The notes: generated from the letters alone by a model not told the origin. A stretch of DNA of 64,000 bases from Allorhizobium ampelinum S4 (GCF_000016285.1 NC_011988.1:496001-560000), one strand, 5' to 3'; shown: positions 40,254 through 50,111, numbered from the stretch's first letter. Numbers and translations are program-made.

Positions 40254-42287
40254 CTAGTCTCCGGTTTCCTGGATTGTGGTGAGCGGTGCATGGAACGTTG
40301 CCGTCAGGCCGGACGGGCGATAGTCCTTATGGGCATTGCCTGTTCCAGCCAGTCCCATGCGGATCAGGCGTGAGCCGAAGCCTTTGCGGGTCGGTTCGCT
40401 CACGGTCGGTCCACCGCTTTCCGTCCATGTCATCGACAGGGTCGGAATGGCGTCGTTGTCGGCGATCCACCATTTGACGGAAACGCGGCCGCTAGCGTTG
40501 GAAAGCGCACCATATTTGAGGGCATTGGTCGCCAGTTCATGCAGCAGCAAAGATAGCGACAGACCGGCCTTCGGGCCAAGCGCCAGATCGGGACCATCCA
40601 CGTAAATACGGTCGCCGTCGGCATGCAAGGCCAGCACTTTCTCGATCACATCGCGCATTTTCGCCGCCGACCAGTTTTGCCGCAGAAGAACGTCATGGGC
40701 GGCGCCCAGGGCATGCAGACGGGCCAGGAAGGCGTTGACGGCTTCCTTTTCCGAGACGTCCTTCAATGTCTGCCCGGCAATGGCCTGGACCATGGCCAGC
40801 GTATTTTTCAGCCGGTGGCTCAGTTCGTGGTTGAGAAGTTCCTGTTCTTCCTCGGCCTGAACCTTGGCAAGGGCTGCATAGGTTCTGTCGGCAATGCCGC
40901 GCGTAAAGTCCAGTTCATCCTGGCTCCATGTCCGGGGCTTGTCGTCATGGGCAAAGAGAATACCGACCAGGTTTCCGCCTTTGAGGATCGGTACCTTGAT
41001 GAGCGACGAAACCCCGATGGAGGCATAGGCATCCTTTTCTGTGGTCGGCCATTTGCTTGAGGCGACGTTGGGGATCGACAATGTCTCTCCCTTGCGCAGG
41101 TGCTCAATCGTTTCTGAAAATCTCTCGAGAGAATGGCGCCCCGCCAGTGAGACCGTGCCATGGGATGCCCAGTCGAAGGCGACCGCAAAGCTATTGTCGG
41201 TCCGATCCACCACGGCATAGCCTGCGCGGGCAACGCCAAGACCGTCCGACAGGATGGCGGCGGCGCTTTGGGTGATCTCTTCCACAGTGCTGGCGGCGCG
41301 AAGTTCGTCTCCCAGCTTTAACAGTGCAGCCTTTTTCGCTTCTTTCAGCTTGGCATCGGTGGTGTCGAAGACCACGCCGACCATGCGGGTGATCTCGCCT
41401 TTTTCGTTGTGAACGAAGCGCGCCCGCCGCGAAATCCAGCGCAATTCATCATCGTCGGCGCGGATGATCCGATAATCCACGTCAGGGCTGGCCGAACCCT
41501 CTCGCCGTGTGACCGGGTTTGAGCGCAGGCCACGATCGTCCTCATGCACCAGATCCTCAATCGCCGAAGCCGGATAGGACGTCTGCACGGGAATGCCGAA
41601 GACCCGACAGAATTCGCTGGAAACCGTCATGGTATTGGTAGCGATGTCCAATTCGAACGTGCCGACCCGGCCGGCCGCCTGGGCGCTTCGCGAGCGCTCG
41701 TCCTGTTGTTCCATGGCCGTGACGCGTGCCAGCCTGCGCTCGCTCAATCGGCGCTGTACCTCCGCCTCACGCGCTTTTTCCTTCAGCGCCTTGCGTAATT
41801 CCAGCTGCACCATCACCTGTCGGGCAAGAACCTTCAACGTGTCCTGTTGAAGCTCATCCAGCTGCTTGGGTTCGAAACCCAGCACGCAGACGGTGCCGAT
41901 GGGTAAATTATCAGCGGTTTTCAGGACGGCTCCGGCATAAAACCGCAGATGGGGTTCGCCGGTGACCAGCGGATTGCGATTGAACCGGCTGTCTTGACTT
42001 GCATCCGGTATCATCAGGAAATCGTCTTCCAGAATAGCCTTGGCGCAGAAGGAACTGTCGAACGGTGTCTCGCGCACGCCAAGACCGACTTCCGCCTTGA
42101 AGAATTGCCTGCTGTCATCGATCAGATTGACGACGGCGATCGGCGTCGCGCAGATCCGCGAGGCGAGGGCGGCAATATCGTCAAAATCCTTCTCGCGCGG
42201 CGTGTCAAGCACGTCATAGGCCCTGAGTGCCTCAAGGCGCCGTCTCTCCCGCTGCTCGGCCTGGTCGTCGTTTAATGATTGGCGCAT
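40254..42287 (-). CDS. HWE-type sensor histidine kinase with GAF-PAS-GAF input
   Basis: Soluble kinase of 677 residues. An N-terminal GAF domain (about 12-170; LEALRAYDVLDTPREKDFDD, IPDASQDSRFNRNPLVTGEP) is followed by a PAS domain (about 205-325; GRVGTFELDIATNTMTVSSE) and a second GAF (about 335-475; VGVSSLIKVPILKGGNLVGI). The transmitter has the HWE/HisKA_2 pattern HELSHRLKNTLAMVQAIA with the phospho-His in SHRLKN, and LLLHELATNALKYGALS as N box. The ATG at 42287 begins the conserved region. Such kinases are abundant in rhizobia and often feed the PhyR general stress pathway. It is divergent from the LOV kinase gene. Confidence 0.87.
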   Translation of the reverse strand: MRQSLNDDQAEQRERRRLEALRAYDVLDTPREKDFDDIAALASRICATPIAVVNLIDDSRQFFKAEVGLGVRETPFDSSFCAKAILEDDFLMIPDASQDSRFNRNPLVTGEPHLRFYAGAVLKTADNLPIGTVCVLGFEPKQLDELQQDTLKVLARQVMVQLELRKALKEKAREAEVQRRLSERRLARVTAMEQQDERSRSAQAAGRVGTFELDIATNTMTVSSEFCRVFGIPVQTSYPASAIEDLVHEDDRGLRSNPVTRREGSASPDVDYRIIRADDDELRWISRRARFVHNEKGEITRMVGVVFDTTDAKLKEAKKAALLKLGDELRAASTVEEITQSAAAILSDGLGVARAGYAVVDRTDNSFAVAFDWASHGTVSLAGRHSLERFSETIEHLRKGETLSIPNVASSKWPTTEKDAYASIGVSSLIKVPILKGGNLVGILFAHDDKPRTWSQDELDFTRGIADRTYAALAKVQAEEEQELLNHELSHRLKNTLAMVQAIAGQTLKDVSEKEAVNAFLARLHALGAAHDVLLRQNWSAAKMRDVIEKVLALHADGDRIYVDGPDLALGPKAGLSLSLLLHELATNALKYGALSNASGRVSVKWWIADNDAIPTLSMTWTESGGPTVSEPTRKGFGSRLIRMGLAGTGNAHKDYRPSGLTATFHAPLTTIQETGD

Positions 42288-42656
42288 GAATCTTGTTCTG
42301 TCGTGCCGGTTCAAACTCTGGACCGGGCGGGATTTGCCGAGAGGGTTGCATTTTTTAAAGTGAAGATGCGCTCGCACCTTCGTTACCGAGAAATTCTTGT
42401 CCATTCCATCCGGGGGGACAAAGCAGGATGTGAATATGCGGAGAGGGTAAACTTTCCATGACGTTTGCCCGCTGGGCTGGAGATTCACTGGTTTATAAGG
42501 GCATTATCTGGGCATTTTTTATAGAATTTGCAAGATTGGAAATGCAGGTCCTTTTGCGGTGCTTTCTGCGATGTCAGAACATCAATTTTATTTTTAACAG
42601 ATGGAACATATAGGATTTCTTCTCGTTTCGCGTTCCTAACGACAACAGGAAGTTTT
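42288..42656. other. 369-bp divergent region between HWE kinase and LOV kinase genes
   Basis: The right half holds the EcfG-type promoter (42603-42627) and the Shine-Dalgarno AGGAAG of the LOV kinase gene. In the left half I see AT-rich stretches but no promoter that I would assign to the HWE kinase gene, and no AACG-N16/17-GTTCC match on that strand. No gene is called. Confidence 0.6.
42603..42627 (+). promoter_or_regulatory. EcfG-type (general stress sigma factor) promoter of the LOV kinase operon
   Basis: GGAAC (42603-42607) and CGTT (42624-42627) are separated by exactly 16 bp, matching the alphaproteobacterial EcfG consensus GGAAC-N16/17-CGTT. The element lies about 30 bp before the LOV kinase ATG, with the expected transcription start around 42635. 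A full match with correct spacing at a fitting gene is unlikely by chance, but no expression data are at hand. Confidence 0.7.
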
Positions 42657-43763
42657 ATGACCGACAGCTCAGCTAGACGCGGTGCCGAGGCCGCCGGGCG
42701 CAGACTTCTGGCAGAGCATGCATCGGAAGATCCATTTGCCGCCGCCTTCAAGGCGACCCGCATGCCGATGATCATTACCGATCCCAGGCAGGCCGACAAT
42801 CCGATCATCTTTGCCAATAATGCCTTTTGCGAGCTGACGGGCTATGCTTCCGACGATCTGATCGGCAAAAATTGCCGCTTCCTGCAAGGCCCTGACAGCG
42901 ACCCGAAAGCTGTGTTGCAGATCCGCAAGGCGATAGAGGCCGAGCGGGACGTATCGGTCAATATTTTGAACTACCGTAAGGACGGCACGACGTTCTGGAA
43001 TGCATTGTTCATCAGCCCAGTGCGCGATATCCAGGGCGAAGTGATTTATTTCTTTGCCTCGCAACTCGATTTTACCGATGTCAAAAGCAAGGAAGTGCAG
43101 CTGGCCTCGGCAAAATCGCAGGCGGAAGCAGCGGTCGCCCAGCGTACGCAGGATCTTGTCGATGCTCTGGAGGCAAAAACCACGCTCGTCCATGAGGTCG
43201 ATCACCGCGTCAAGAACAATCTCCTGACGATTGCCTCTATCGTCAAGTTGCAGGCGCGGATGACCAGGGACGATACGGTGCGCCATACCTTGCGCTCTGT
43301 GCTTAATCGCGTCGAAGCGCTGAGCACGGTACAGAGAAAGCTGTTTACCTCGAGCGATGTCGGGCGTTTCGATGTGGCGGATTTTGCCCGCGAACTGGTG
43401 ATTGACATTGTCAACGCGCTGAAACGGGGCGATATCAATATCACCATGGATCTTTCCCCGGTCTTTGTTCCCGCCGTGAAAGCGTCGCCACTGGCGCTGA
43501 TTGTCAATGAGCTGATTGGGGATGCGGTGCGCCGCGGCCTGAGCGATGGCGGCGGCGAAATCCACCTGACCGTTAACCGGCCAAACGGTCATTTCGTGAT
43601 TGAAGTGCGCGATACCGCTGATCCGGTGCCGGTCAATAGCGAGGATGACGACTTCGGGCGCCTGATGCTGGAAACCTGCATTCGCCAGGTTGATGCCAAA
43701 CTTGAACGCAAGACTGAGGGCCGCCAGACCATCGTGCGGGTCACCCTGATGGTTGATAGCTGA
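42657..43763 (+). CDS. Blue-light-sensing LOV histidine kinase
   Basis: Photoreceptor kinase of 368 residues. The LOV domain spans about residues 28-145, with the flavin-adduct motif GKNCRFLQG (Cys73), NNAFCELTGY before it, and NYRKDGTTFWNALFISPVRD after it. A helical linker (VQLASAKSQAEAAVAQRT) leads to a HisKA_2 transmitter, HEVDHRVKNNLLTIASIVKLQ, with phospho-His at residue 183, and to a degenerate ATPase domain. The relatives are LovK of Caulobacter and LOV-HK of Brucella, which link blue light to the general stress response. The ATG at 42657 has AGGAAG upstream. A single-domain regulator follows 14 bp later. The family gene name lovK would fit. Confidence 0.9.
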   Translation: MTDSSARRGAEAAGRRLLAEHASEDPFAAAFKATRMPMIITDPRQADNPIIFANNAFCELTGYASDDLIGKNCRFLQGPDSDPKAVLQIRKAIEAERDVSVNILNYRKDGTTFWNALFISPVRDIQGEVIYFFASQLDFTDVKSKEVQLASAKSQAEAAVAQRTQDLVDALEAKTTLVHEVDHRVKNNLLTIASIVKLQARMTRDDTVRHTLRSVLNRVEALSTVQRKLFTSSDVGRFDVADFARELVIDIVNALKRGDINITMDLSPVFVPAVKASPLALIVNELIGDAVRRGLSDGGGEIHLTVNRPNGHFVIEVRDTADPVPVNSEDDDFGRLMLETCIRQVDAKLERKTEGRQTIVRVTLMVDS

Positions 43764-43777
43764 TCTGGAGCATAAAA

Positions 43778-44191
43778 TTGGACATCATGATCGTCGAAGA
43801 CGAGACCCTGCTTGCGCTTGAACTTGAAGCGGAAGTGGAGGCAGCTGGCCACACTGTCGTCGGACAGGCGATGAGCCGTGCTGAGGCTATTGAAATCATC
43901 GACCGGGAAAAACCGGACTTCGCCTTTGTCGACGTTCATCTTCTCGATGGGCCAACCGGGATCGAGGTTGGGCGGCATCTGACTGAGCGGGGTATTCCCT
44001 ATGTTTTCGTCACGGGCAATCTTCGGCGGATACCGCCGGATTTCGTCGGTGCGGTGGGTGCTATTGAAAAGCCCTATACCATGAATGGCTTGCAGAACGC
44101 CCTGGATTATATCGGCAAGCGGCTGCGGGGCGAGGCTAACGTGCAGGCCCCGCCAAGCCTGGTGGTGGCGCCGGAGACCCAGCACGGTTGA
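43778..44191 (+). CDS. Single-domain response regulator (LovR-like)
   Basis: Receiver-only protein of 137 residues. It has the acidic pair EDE, phospho-acceptor Asp in AFVDVHLLDGPTG, Thr in FVTGN and Lys in AIEKPYTMNGL. There is no output domain. The start is taken as TTG at 43778, because GGAG lies 7 nt upstream of it, while the next ATG (43787) is 16 nt from that site. It follows the LOV kinase gene by 14 bp. In Caulobacter the similar LovR works as a phosphate sink for the kinase and dampens the general stress response. The same is expected here. Confidence 0.85.
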   Translation: MDIMIVEDETLLALELEAEVEAAGHTVVGQAMSRAEAIEIIDREKPDFAFVDVHLLDGPTGIEVGRHLTERGIPYVFVTGNLRRIPPDFVGAVGAIEKPYTMNGLQNALDYIGKRLRGEANVQAPPSLVVAPETQHG

Positions 44192-44197
44192 GGGCAT

Positions 44198-44230
44198 CGA
44201 CCTCAAATCCGCGTCGCGGGCTTGAGGTCG
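44198..44230. terminator. Nested hairpin between convergent genes
   Basis: CGACCTCAA (44198-44206) pairs with TTGAGGTCG (44222-44230), and inside them CCGCG and CGCGG can pair. This strong dyad lies between the stops of the LovR-like gene and the DUF3606 gene and suits a bidirectional terminator, although no T-run is present. Confidence 0.5.
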
Positions 44231-44284
44231 TCAGGCCAAATGCCAATGTCATAATGCCAGCGTCGTGGTGACACCTGGCTGGTA

Positions 44285-44449
44285 TCAGACGCTGACGCGA
44301 CGGCCTTCCTTATCGGCATTCTTGCGGTCGGCGCCGTGTTTTTCGATAATGGTGCGGGCATCCTCGACCGATATCCGGTGCTTCTTGGCAAAGGAAACAG
44401 GCTCGTAAGGCTGTTGCGCGGTCGTTTCGTTGGTTTTCTTCTCAGCCAT
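44285..44449 (-). CDS. DUF3606-type small protein
   Basis: Peptide of 54 residues starting MAEKKTNETTAQ, with the core FAKKHRISVEDARTIIEKHGADR, which fits the short helical DUF3606 family. Function unknown. It is highly charged and soluble, without membrane segments. The family is common in rhizobia and is often seen next to stress-response genes, and here it converges with the LOV kinase operon. The ATG at 44449 has only a weak ribosome site. The longer frame upstream has no family match. I see no EcfG-type promoter for it. Confidence 0.7.
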   Translation of the reverse strand: MAEKKTNETTAQQPYEPVSFAKKHRISVEDARTIIEKHGADRKNADKEGRRVSV

Positions 44450-44687
44450 GATGGGTGTCCGATCTTGCTTGCTCCGGCGCAATGCCAGAGTGTGGGTTGA
44501 AATCTGTGACATTCTGAAGAGGGAGAATGTGGGCGTCTGGACCGAGAGACCGGCAGTGTGGCGGTCATGGTCGGTATTTTACCCCGATGGGCTGTATATG
44601 GCGATGAATGTCGCGAACTTCAATGTTGAGATGCGTCTAAGCGGGCCAATAGAGCATTTTTGCATGTCCCGGTACCGCGGAAATGGC

Positions 44688-45782
44688 TTATTTTCCTTTG
44701 CGCGGGATTTTATTGCCACGTGGCCCGGTTGTCACCGGCGTCCTCTTGCGGCTTTCCGTTAGAAGGATACGCCAGCGCTCCAGGCGTTCAGGTGCCAGTT
44801 CGCCCTTGGCAATGGCCGCCTGCACGGCGCAGCCGGGCTCATGGGCATGGGTGCAGTCGCGAAAACGGCATTGCGGCGCAAGTTCGGTAATTTCGCTGAA
44901 CAAGGTATCGAGCCCATCCGTCACGTCGCTGACATAGAGCGTGCGAATTCCCGGCGTGTCGATGACCCAGCCGCCACCGCTGATGGCATGCAGAGATCGC
45001 GCCGTCGTTGTATGACGTCCCTTGGCATCGTGCTCGCGGATGCCGCCAGTTTTCTGGGGCAGGCCCGTTTCCGAACCGGCTCCCGTCTCCAAACCCGCCA
45101 AAGTGTTGACCAGCGTCGATTTTCCAACCCCCGACGAGCCGACAAGGGCGACTGTCTCGCCGATGCCGCACCAGGGCGCAAGCGCTGCTGCGGCATCCGG
45201 GGCGCGGGCATTGACCGTGACCACGGGCAGGTCGCGTTGCAGGCCTGCTGCCTCATCAACGAACCTTTGAGCATCGTCAACCGTATCGGCCTTGGTCAAA
45301 ACCAGGACCGGATTGGCGCCGGACTGGTTGGCCATGACCAGATAGCGCTCCAGCCGGGCCGGATTGAAATCTGCATTGCAGGACGTGACGATAAACAGCG
45401 TATCGACATTGGCAGCGGCAAGCTGTTGGCCGTTGCGGCCTTCCGTGCGCCGCTGCAAGACGGTTTTACGCTCCAGCCGGCGGACAAATTCCCCGGTTAC
45501 CGGATTGGCAAGCACCCAGTCTCCCACCGCGAAATCGGCTGTATTGCTGTGGTGAGGCAGTCCGAGATCACCGTGTCCGTCAGCATGGATCGCTTCAACC
45601 CGCGCGCGGTGAACGGAGGCGATACGCCAGGGCGTCAGTGCCGATTCATCCTGGCCGATCTGGTCTGCAAAAAACTCCGACCAGCCGAGCGTTGCAAGCA
45701 AGGGGGCGGTCAAAATGCGATACCGCAGCGGGCTGGAGCGATCATCTTGCTTGCTTTCTATCAACGAGTGCCGGGCTATCAA
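44688..45782 (-). CDS. rsgA: Ribosome small-subunit-dependent GTPase RsgA
   Basis: Circularly permuted GTPase of about 364 residues that checks late 30S maturation. An N-terminal OB-like domain (VEAIHADGHGDLGLPHHSN, VGDWVLANPV) is followed by G4 LTKADT, G1 GSSGVGKSTLVNTL, G2 region GRHTTTARSL, and G3 VIDTPGIR. A C-terminal zinc knuckle has CRFRDCTHAHEPGC. This motif order is diagnostic. There is no ATG before the conserved part. The TTG at 45782 is the outermost start, and further TTG codons downstream are equally possible. It ends with a Lys/Arg-rich tail. The gene seems to stand alone. Confidence 0.9.
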   Translation of the reverse strand: MIARHSLIESKQDDRSSPLRYRILTAPLLATLGWSEFFADQIGQDESALTPWRIASVHRARVEAIHADGHGDLGLPHHSNTADFAVGDWVLANPVTGEFVRRLERKTVLQRRTEGRNGQQLAAANVDTLFIVTSCNADFNPARLERYLVMANQSGANPVLVLTKADTVDDAQRFVDEAAGLQRDLPVVTVNARAPDAAAALAPWCGIGETVALVGSSGVGKSTLVNTLAGLETGAGSETGLPQKTGGIREHDAKGRHTTTARSLHAISGGGWVIDTPGIRTLYVSDVTDGLDTLFSEITELAPQCRFRDCTHAHEPGCAVQAAIAKGELAPERLERWRILLTESRKRTPVTTGPRGNKIPRKGK

Positions 45783-45987
45783 CGTTGTCTGAAGACTACA
45801 TAAGGCGATGTCGGACGCGGGGGAAGAGCAAAAAAATGCCTGAAAATTCTAAGGCAAAAATTCCCCGAAACCGAAGCGAATTTTGCGGTAAAATACCATG
45901 GCTGACAGCGAAATTTCCTCCTCCTTTACGACAGGTGAGAAAAGCCTGAACAGGTGGGACGACATTGATTGACAGAGGTAGTTTAGC

Positions 45988-48900
45988 ATGTCACGAAATC
46001 CTATGATCAGTCGCCCCCTGCGTAACGTTTCGCTCACCCCCGAACTCGAGGGTTTCATTCATGCCAGCCTTGCGTGCGGCGACTATGCCAACGCAAACGA
46101 CATGGTGTGCGCAGCCCTTAACGGGCTGCGCAACGCGGGCTTGCCCACCGGCAGGCAAGATCTCGGCATGCAAGACGTGGAATGGCCAAAAGGTGGCGGC
46201 AATTGCGGCGATCTGATCCGGGGGCGGGATTGGCGCAATTCCAGCCTCGGGGCGGTTTGTCAATGGTCGGGAGAATTGCGGGGGACGGTCGCCAATGTGG
46301 TCAATTCACCGGTTGCGACTGTATTGATGTGGGGAAAAGACCACATCATGATTTATAACGATGCCTATAGTGTCATTGCTGCGGATCGCCACCCGATAGC
46401 GCTCGGCATGCCTGTTGCCACCGCCTTCCCGGAAGTCTGGGATTGGAACCGTGGTATTCTGGAAGCCGGTTTCAGGGGCGAAACGGTGGTGTATCGGGAT
46501 CAGCCGATTGTGCTGAATCGCCGGTCGGGACCGGAAAGACTGTTTCTCGATCTTTTCTATACTCCGGTGTACGATGCCGACGCCAAGGTCGGTGGCGTGA
46601 TGTGTACGATTGTCGATAACAGCGCGCGTCTGTCGGTAGAGAGGCGGCTGGCTGAGCGCGAGGCGGAGTTGAGGCGGGTTACGGATGCCGTGCCCATGTT
46701 GATTTCCTATGTCGACCGGGATCACATCTATCGTTTCGTCAATGCCACCTATCAAGACTGGTTCGGTATTGCGCCTGAACGGGTGGTTGGGCGTCATGTG
46801 CGCGAACTGCTTGGCGATTTGTCCTATACCAACCGCCGCTCCTCTATTGAACGTGGCCTTGCGGGTGAAAGCTTCACCTCGGAAGCGACAATTATTCGCA
46901 ACGGCGCGGAGCATCGGCTGGAAATCCGCTATATCCCGCATGTCGAGGCGGATGGTTCGATCCCGGGGGTTCATATCCTGTGCATCGATATGCAGGAGCA
47001 TGCGAGACGCGAAGCGGCCCTGATTATCAGCAATCGCCGGTTTCGCACCGCCATGGACGCTGTCCATGGGGTATTGTGGACCAATGGCCGTGACGGTCGA
47101 ATGGAGGGAGAACAGGCCGGCTGGTCGGCGCTGACCGGCCAGACCATGGCCGAATACCAGGGCTATGGCTGGTCCGATGCCGTCCATCCGGACGATGTTA
47201 CCGCCACCATTGGCGCCTGGCGGGCGGCGGTCGACAGTAAAACCATGTTTATCCATGAGCACCGTGTCCGACGGGCCGATGGCGTCTGGCGCCAGTTTGC
47301 CATCCGGGCGCTGCCGCTTCTGGACAATGCGGGTGAAATCATCGAATGGGTCGGCGTTCACACCGATATTACCCACCAGCGGGCCGCTGAAGCGACCTTG
47401 CGTCAGCAGGCCGAGACCCTGGCGCGGCAGGTGCGCTACCGCGAACTGGCGGAAGAGCAGTTGCGCCATCTGAATGAGACGCTGGAAGCCCGCGTCGTCG
47501 CGGAAATTGGCGAACGGCGCCAGGCCGAAGCCAAGCTGGCGCAGGCGCAGAAAATGGAAACGGTCGGCAAGCTGACCGGCGGTGTCGCCCATGATTTCAA
47601 CAACCTGTTGCAGGTGATTTCCGGCAATCTTCAATTGTTGTCGAAAGATGTGGCGGGCAATGAACGCGCCGAAACCCGAGTTTCCAATGCCATGGCCGGT
47701 GTGTCGCGCGGCTCAAAGCTTGCCAGCCAATTGCTGGCCTTTGGCCGGCGCCAGGCGCTGGAACCGAAGGTCGTCAATATCAGCCGCTTCATCCAGGCGA
47801 TGGATGACATGCTGCGGCGCGCCGTTGGTGAGGCCATCAAGCTGGAAACGGTGTTTCCAGGGGAGTTGTGGAATACCTTCATCGATCCGGCACAGATCGA
47901 AAATGCCCTTCTCAATCTGGCCATCAATGCCCGCGATGCCATGGATGGGGTCGGAATGCTGACCATCGAGCTTGCCAATGTGCATCTGGATGACGCTTAC
48001 GCCATGACCCATGACGAGGTCTCTGCCGGTCAATATGTCATGCTGGCCGTCAGCGATACCGGGTCAGGGATCGCGCCTGAGATCATCGACAAGGTGTTCG
48101 AACCGTTTTTCTCCACCAAGGCGGAAGGCAAGGGCTCCGGCCTTGGCCTGTCTATGGTCTATGGCTTTGTCAAACAGTCCGGCGGCCATGTGAAAATCTA
48201 TTCGGAAATTGGCCAGGGAACAACGATCCGGCTCTATCTGCCGCGCGCCATGCAGGCCGAGGACGTGGAAATTGCCGTGGATACCGGGCCGATCACCGGC
48301 GGCAGCGAGACTGTGCTGGTGGTGGAGGACGACGAGGCTGTTCGAGAAACGGTCGTGGCGCTCTTGGCCGATCTCGGCTACCGGGTGTTGAAGGCAGTGG
48401 ATGCCAGCAGTGCGCTAAGCGTGATCGAAAGCGGTATCCCCATCGACATCCTGTTTACCGATGTCATCATGCCGGGTACCCTAAAAAGCCCGGAACTGGC
48501 CCGCAAGGCCCGCGAGCGCCTGCCCAATATCGCCGTGCTGTTCACGTCAGGCTATACCGAAAATTCCATTGTGCATGGCGGCAAGCTGGATGCAGGCGTC
48601 GAACTTTTGTCCAAGCCCTATACGAAAGAGGCGCTGGCACGGAAATTCCGGCATGTTCTGGCCAATCAGCGTCAGCGCTTAACAGGCAGGATCGCCGATC
48701 CGAAACCGGCTGTGGCTGCACCTGATATAACGTCGCCACTGACCGTTCTTCTGGTTGAAGATGACGCGCTGATCCGGATGGATACCGCGGAAATTCTTCA
48801 GGATGCCGGTTTTGTGGTGATCGATGTCGGTAGCGCAGAACAGGCGATGGCCGCGCTTGAAACCCTGGCCATCGATGTGCTGGTGACGGATGTCAACCTT

Positions 48901-49098
48901 CCGGGCATGTCGGGGCGGGATCTTGCAGCAAGAACAAGGCAGATCCGGCCAGCGGCGGGCATTGTCTTTGCCACGGGTGATGCGTCTTGCGTGCGCGATG
49001 AAGCGGATGCTCGCGTGCTCACCAAGCCCTATGGGGCCGACCAACTGGTCTCCACGGTTCGTCTGGCCTGCATTGCCGCACCGGCGACGAGCGCATAA
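45988..49098 (+). CDS. Hybrid histidine kinase with ParD-like N-terminus, PAS domains and two receivers
   Basis: Soluble protein of 1036 residues. Residues 9-50 ([20 protein letters not shown], then [19 protein letters not shown]) look like a ParD antitoxin ribbon-helix-helix domain. Next come PAS-type domains at about 90-215, 228-345 and 350-470 (the last ending [10 protein letters not shown]), a coiled-coil linker, the H-box [22 protein letters not shown] box [12 protein letters not shown], and G boxes SDTGSGI and GSGLGLSMV. Two receivers follow: about 785-895 ([16 protein letters not shown]) and 915-1030 ([16 protein letters not shown]). HDFNN kinases with attached receivers commonly run phosphorelays. 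No promoter is clear. The gene is not linked to a toxin gene. Confidence 0.87.
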   Translation: MSRNPMISRPLRNVSLTPELEGFIHASLACGDYANANDMVCAALNGLRNAGLPTGRQDLGMQDVEWPKGGGNCGDLIRGRDWRNSSLGAVCQWSGELRGTVANVVNSPVATVLMWGKDHIMIYNDAYSVIAADRHPIALGMPVATAFPEVWDWNRGILEAGFRGETVVYRDQPIVLNRRSGPERLFLDLFYTPVYDADAKVGGVMCTIVDNSARLSVERRLAEREAELRRVTDAVPMLISYVDRDHIYRFVNATYQDWFGIAPERVVGRHVRELLGDLSYTNRRSSIERGLAGESFTSEATIIRNGAEHRLEIRYIPHVEADGSIPGVHILCIDMQEHARREAALIISNRRFRTAMDAVHGVLWTNGRDGRMEGEQAGWSALTGQTMAEYQGYGWSDAVHPDDVTATIGAWRAAVDSKTMFIHEHRVRRADGVWRQFAIRALPLLDNAGEIIEWVGVHTDITHQRAAEATLRQQAETLARQVRYRELAEEQLRHLNETLEARVVAEIGERRQAEAKLAQAQKMETVGKLTGGVAHDFNNLLQVISGNLQLLSKDVAGNERAETRVSNAMAGVSRGSKLASQLLAFGRRQALEPKVVNISRFIQAMDDMLRRAVGEAIKLETVFPGELWNTFIDPAQIENALLNLAINARDAMDGVGMLTIELANVHLDDAYAMTHDEVSAGQYVMLAVSDTGSGIAPEIIDKVFEPFFSTKAEGKGSGLGLSMVYGFVKQSGGHVKIYSEIGQGTTIRLYLPRAMQAEDVEIAVDTGPITGGSETVLVVEDDEAVRETVVALLADLGYRVLKAVDASSALSVIESGIPIDILFTDVIMPGTLKSPELARKARERLPNIAVLFTSGYTENSIVHGGKLDAGVELLSKPYTKEALARKFRHVLANQRQRLTGRIADPKPAVAAPDITSPLTVLLVEDDALIRMDTAEILQDAGFVVIDVGSAEQAMAALETLAIDVLVTDVNLPGMSGRDLAARTRQIRPAAGIVFATGDASCVRDEADARVLTKPYGADQLVSTVRLACIAAPATSA

Positions 49099-49130
49099 AC
49101 GTGGGCTCCAAAAACGCGTGGAGGTCGCGG

Positions 49131-49157
49131 TGTGGACACATCTGTGTGGGACACATC
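49131..49157 (+). promoter_or_regulatory. Two adjacent operator-like dyads before the epimerase gene
   Basis: TGTG-GA-CACA (49131-49140) and TGTGT-GGG-ACACA (49143-49155) lie side by side as near direct repeats (TGTGG(G)ACACATC). They are 30-50 bp before the epimerase ATG, a position suited to a repressor or activator. The binding protein is unknown. Confidence 0.4.
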
Positions 49158-49184
49158 CGCCTCGGAAAATAAGGGAGAGAGATT

Positions 49185-50078
49185 ATGAACAAGCGTATCG
49201 TCTTTACGGGCGGCACCGGCAAGGCTGGACGCCATGCCGTTCCGCATCTGCAAGCCAAGGGATATTCGATCCTCAACCTTGATCTGAAGCCGCTCGACTG
49301 CCCTGGCGTCAATACGCTGATCACTGATATCACCGATAGCGGCCAGGTGTTCAACGCGCTGACGACGCATTTCGGTTTTGATGGATATGATCACGGCGCC
49401 CCGCCTTCGGCGCCCGACGCCGTCGTGCATTTCGCTGCCATTCCCCGGGTGATGATCGAGCCTGACAATTCCACCTTTTCGGCCAATGTCGTCGGCACCT
49501 ATAATGTCATCGAGGCGGCCATGAAGCTTGGGGTGCGCAAGGTGATCATCGCTTCGAGCGAAACCACCTATGGCGTCTGTTTTGCCGAAGGCGACAAGGA
49601 GTTCCATAGTTTTCCGCTTGAAGAAGACTATGACAGCGACCCGATGGACAGCTACGGTCTGTCCAAGGTGGTCAATGAAAAGACCGCCCGGGCCTTTGCC
49701 ATGCGCTACAAGGCCGATATCTATGCGCTGCGGATTGGCAATGTGATCGAGCCGCATGACTATGCCAATTTCCCTGGCTATCTCGATAACCCCATGTCGC
49801 GCAAGCGCAATGCCTGGAGCTATATCGACGCCCGCGACCTCGGCGAAATCGTCCATTTGTGCATCGAAAAGGACGGCCTCGGTTTCCAGGTGTTCAATGC
49901 CGTCAACGACACGATCACCGCCGATCTGCCGACCCGTGAATTTCTTGCCAAATATTGCCCCGACACGCCGGTTCTACGGGAGATGGGTGAGAATGAGGCA
50001 CCAATTTCCAACCGGAAGGCCCGCCAGGTGCTTGGTTTTAAGGAAGAGCATCCCTGGCGCAAATATGTGACGCGCTGA
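49185..50078 (+). CDS. NAD-dependent epimerase/dehydratase (extended SDR)
   Basis: Rossmann-fold enzyme of 297 residues. The nucleotide motif FTGGTGKAGRHAV lies at residues 7-19. DAVVHFAAIPRV, a catalytic Ser in IASSETTYG, and the YGLSK catalytic Tyr-Lys pair are all present, as in uronate dehydrogenases and sugar epimerases. ATG start with a strong AGGGAGAG 6-8 nt upstream. It converges with the FAD-oxidase operon to the right. Substrate: a nucleotide sugar or a sugar acid; the sequence does not decide. Related single-gene SDRs in rhizobia often belong to sugar-acid catabolism. Confidence 0.85.
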   Translation: MNKRIVFTGGTGKAGRHAVPHLQAKGYSILNLDLKPLDCPGVNTLITDITDSGQVFNALTTHFGFDGYDHGAPPSAPDAVVHFAAIPRVMIEPDNSTFSANVVGTYNVIEAAMKLGVRKVIIASSETTYGVCFAEGDKEFHSFPLEEDYDSDPMDSYGLSKVVNEKTARAFAMRYKADIYALRIGNVIEPHDYANFPGYLDNPMSRKRNAWSYIDARDLGEIVHLCIEKDGLGFQVFNAVNDTITADLPTREFLAKYCPDTPVLREMGENEAPISNRKARQVLGFKEEHPWRKYVTR

Positions 50079-50111
50079 CAGTCTATCCAATAATCGCCGC
50101 TGACCGTCTGC

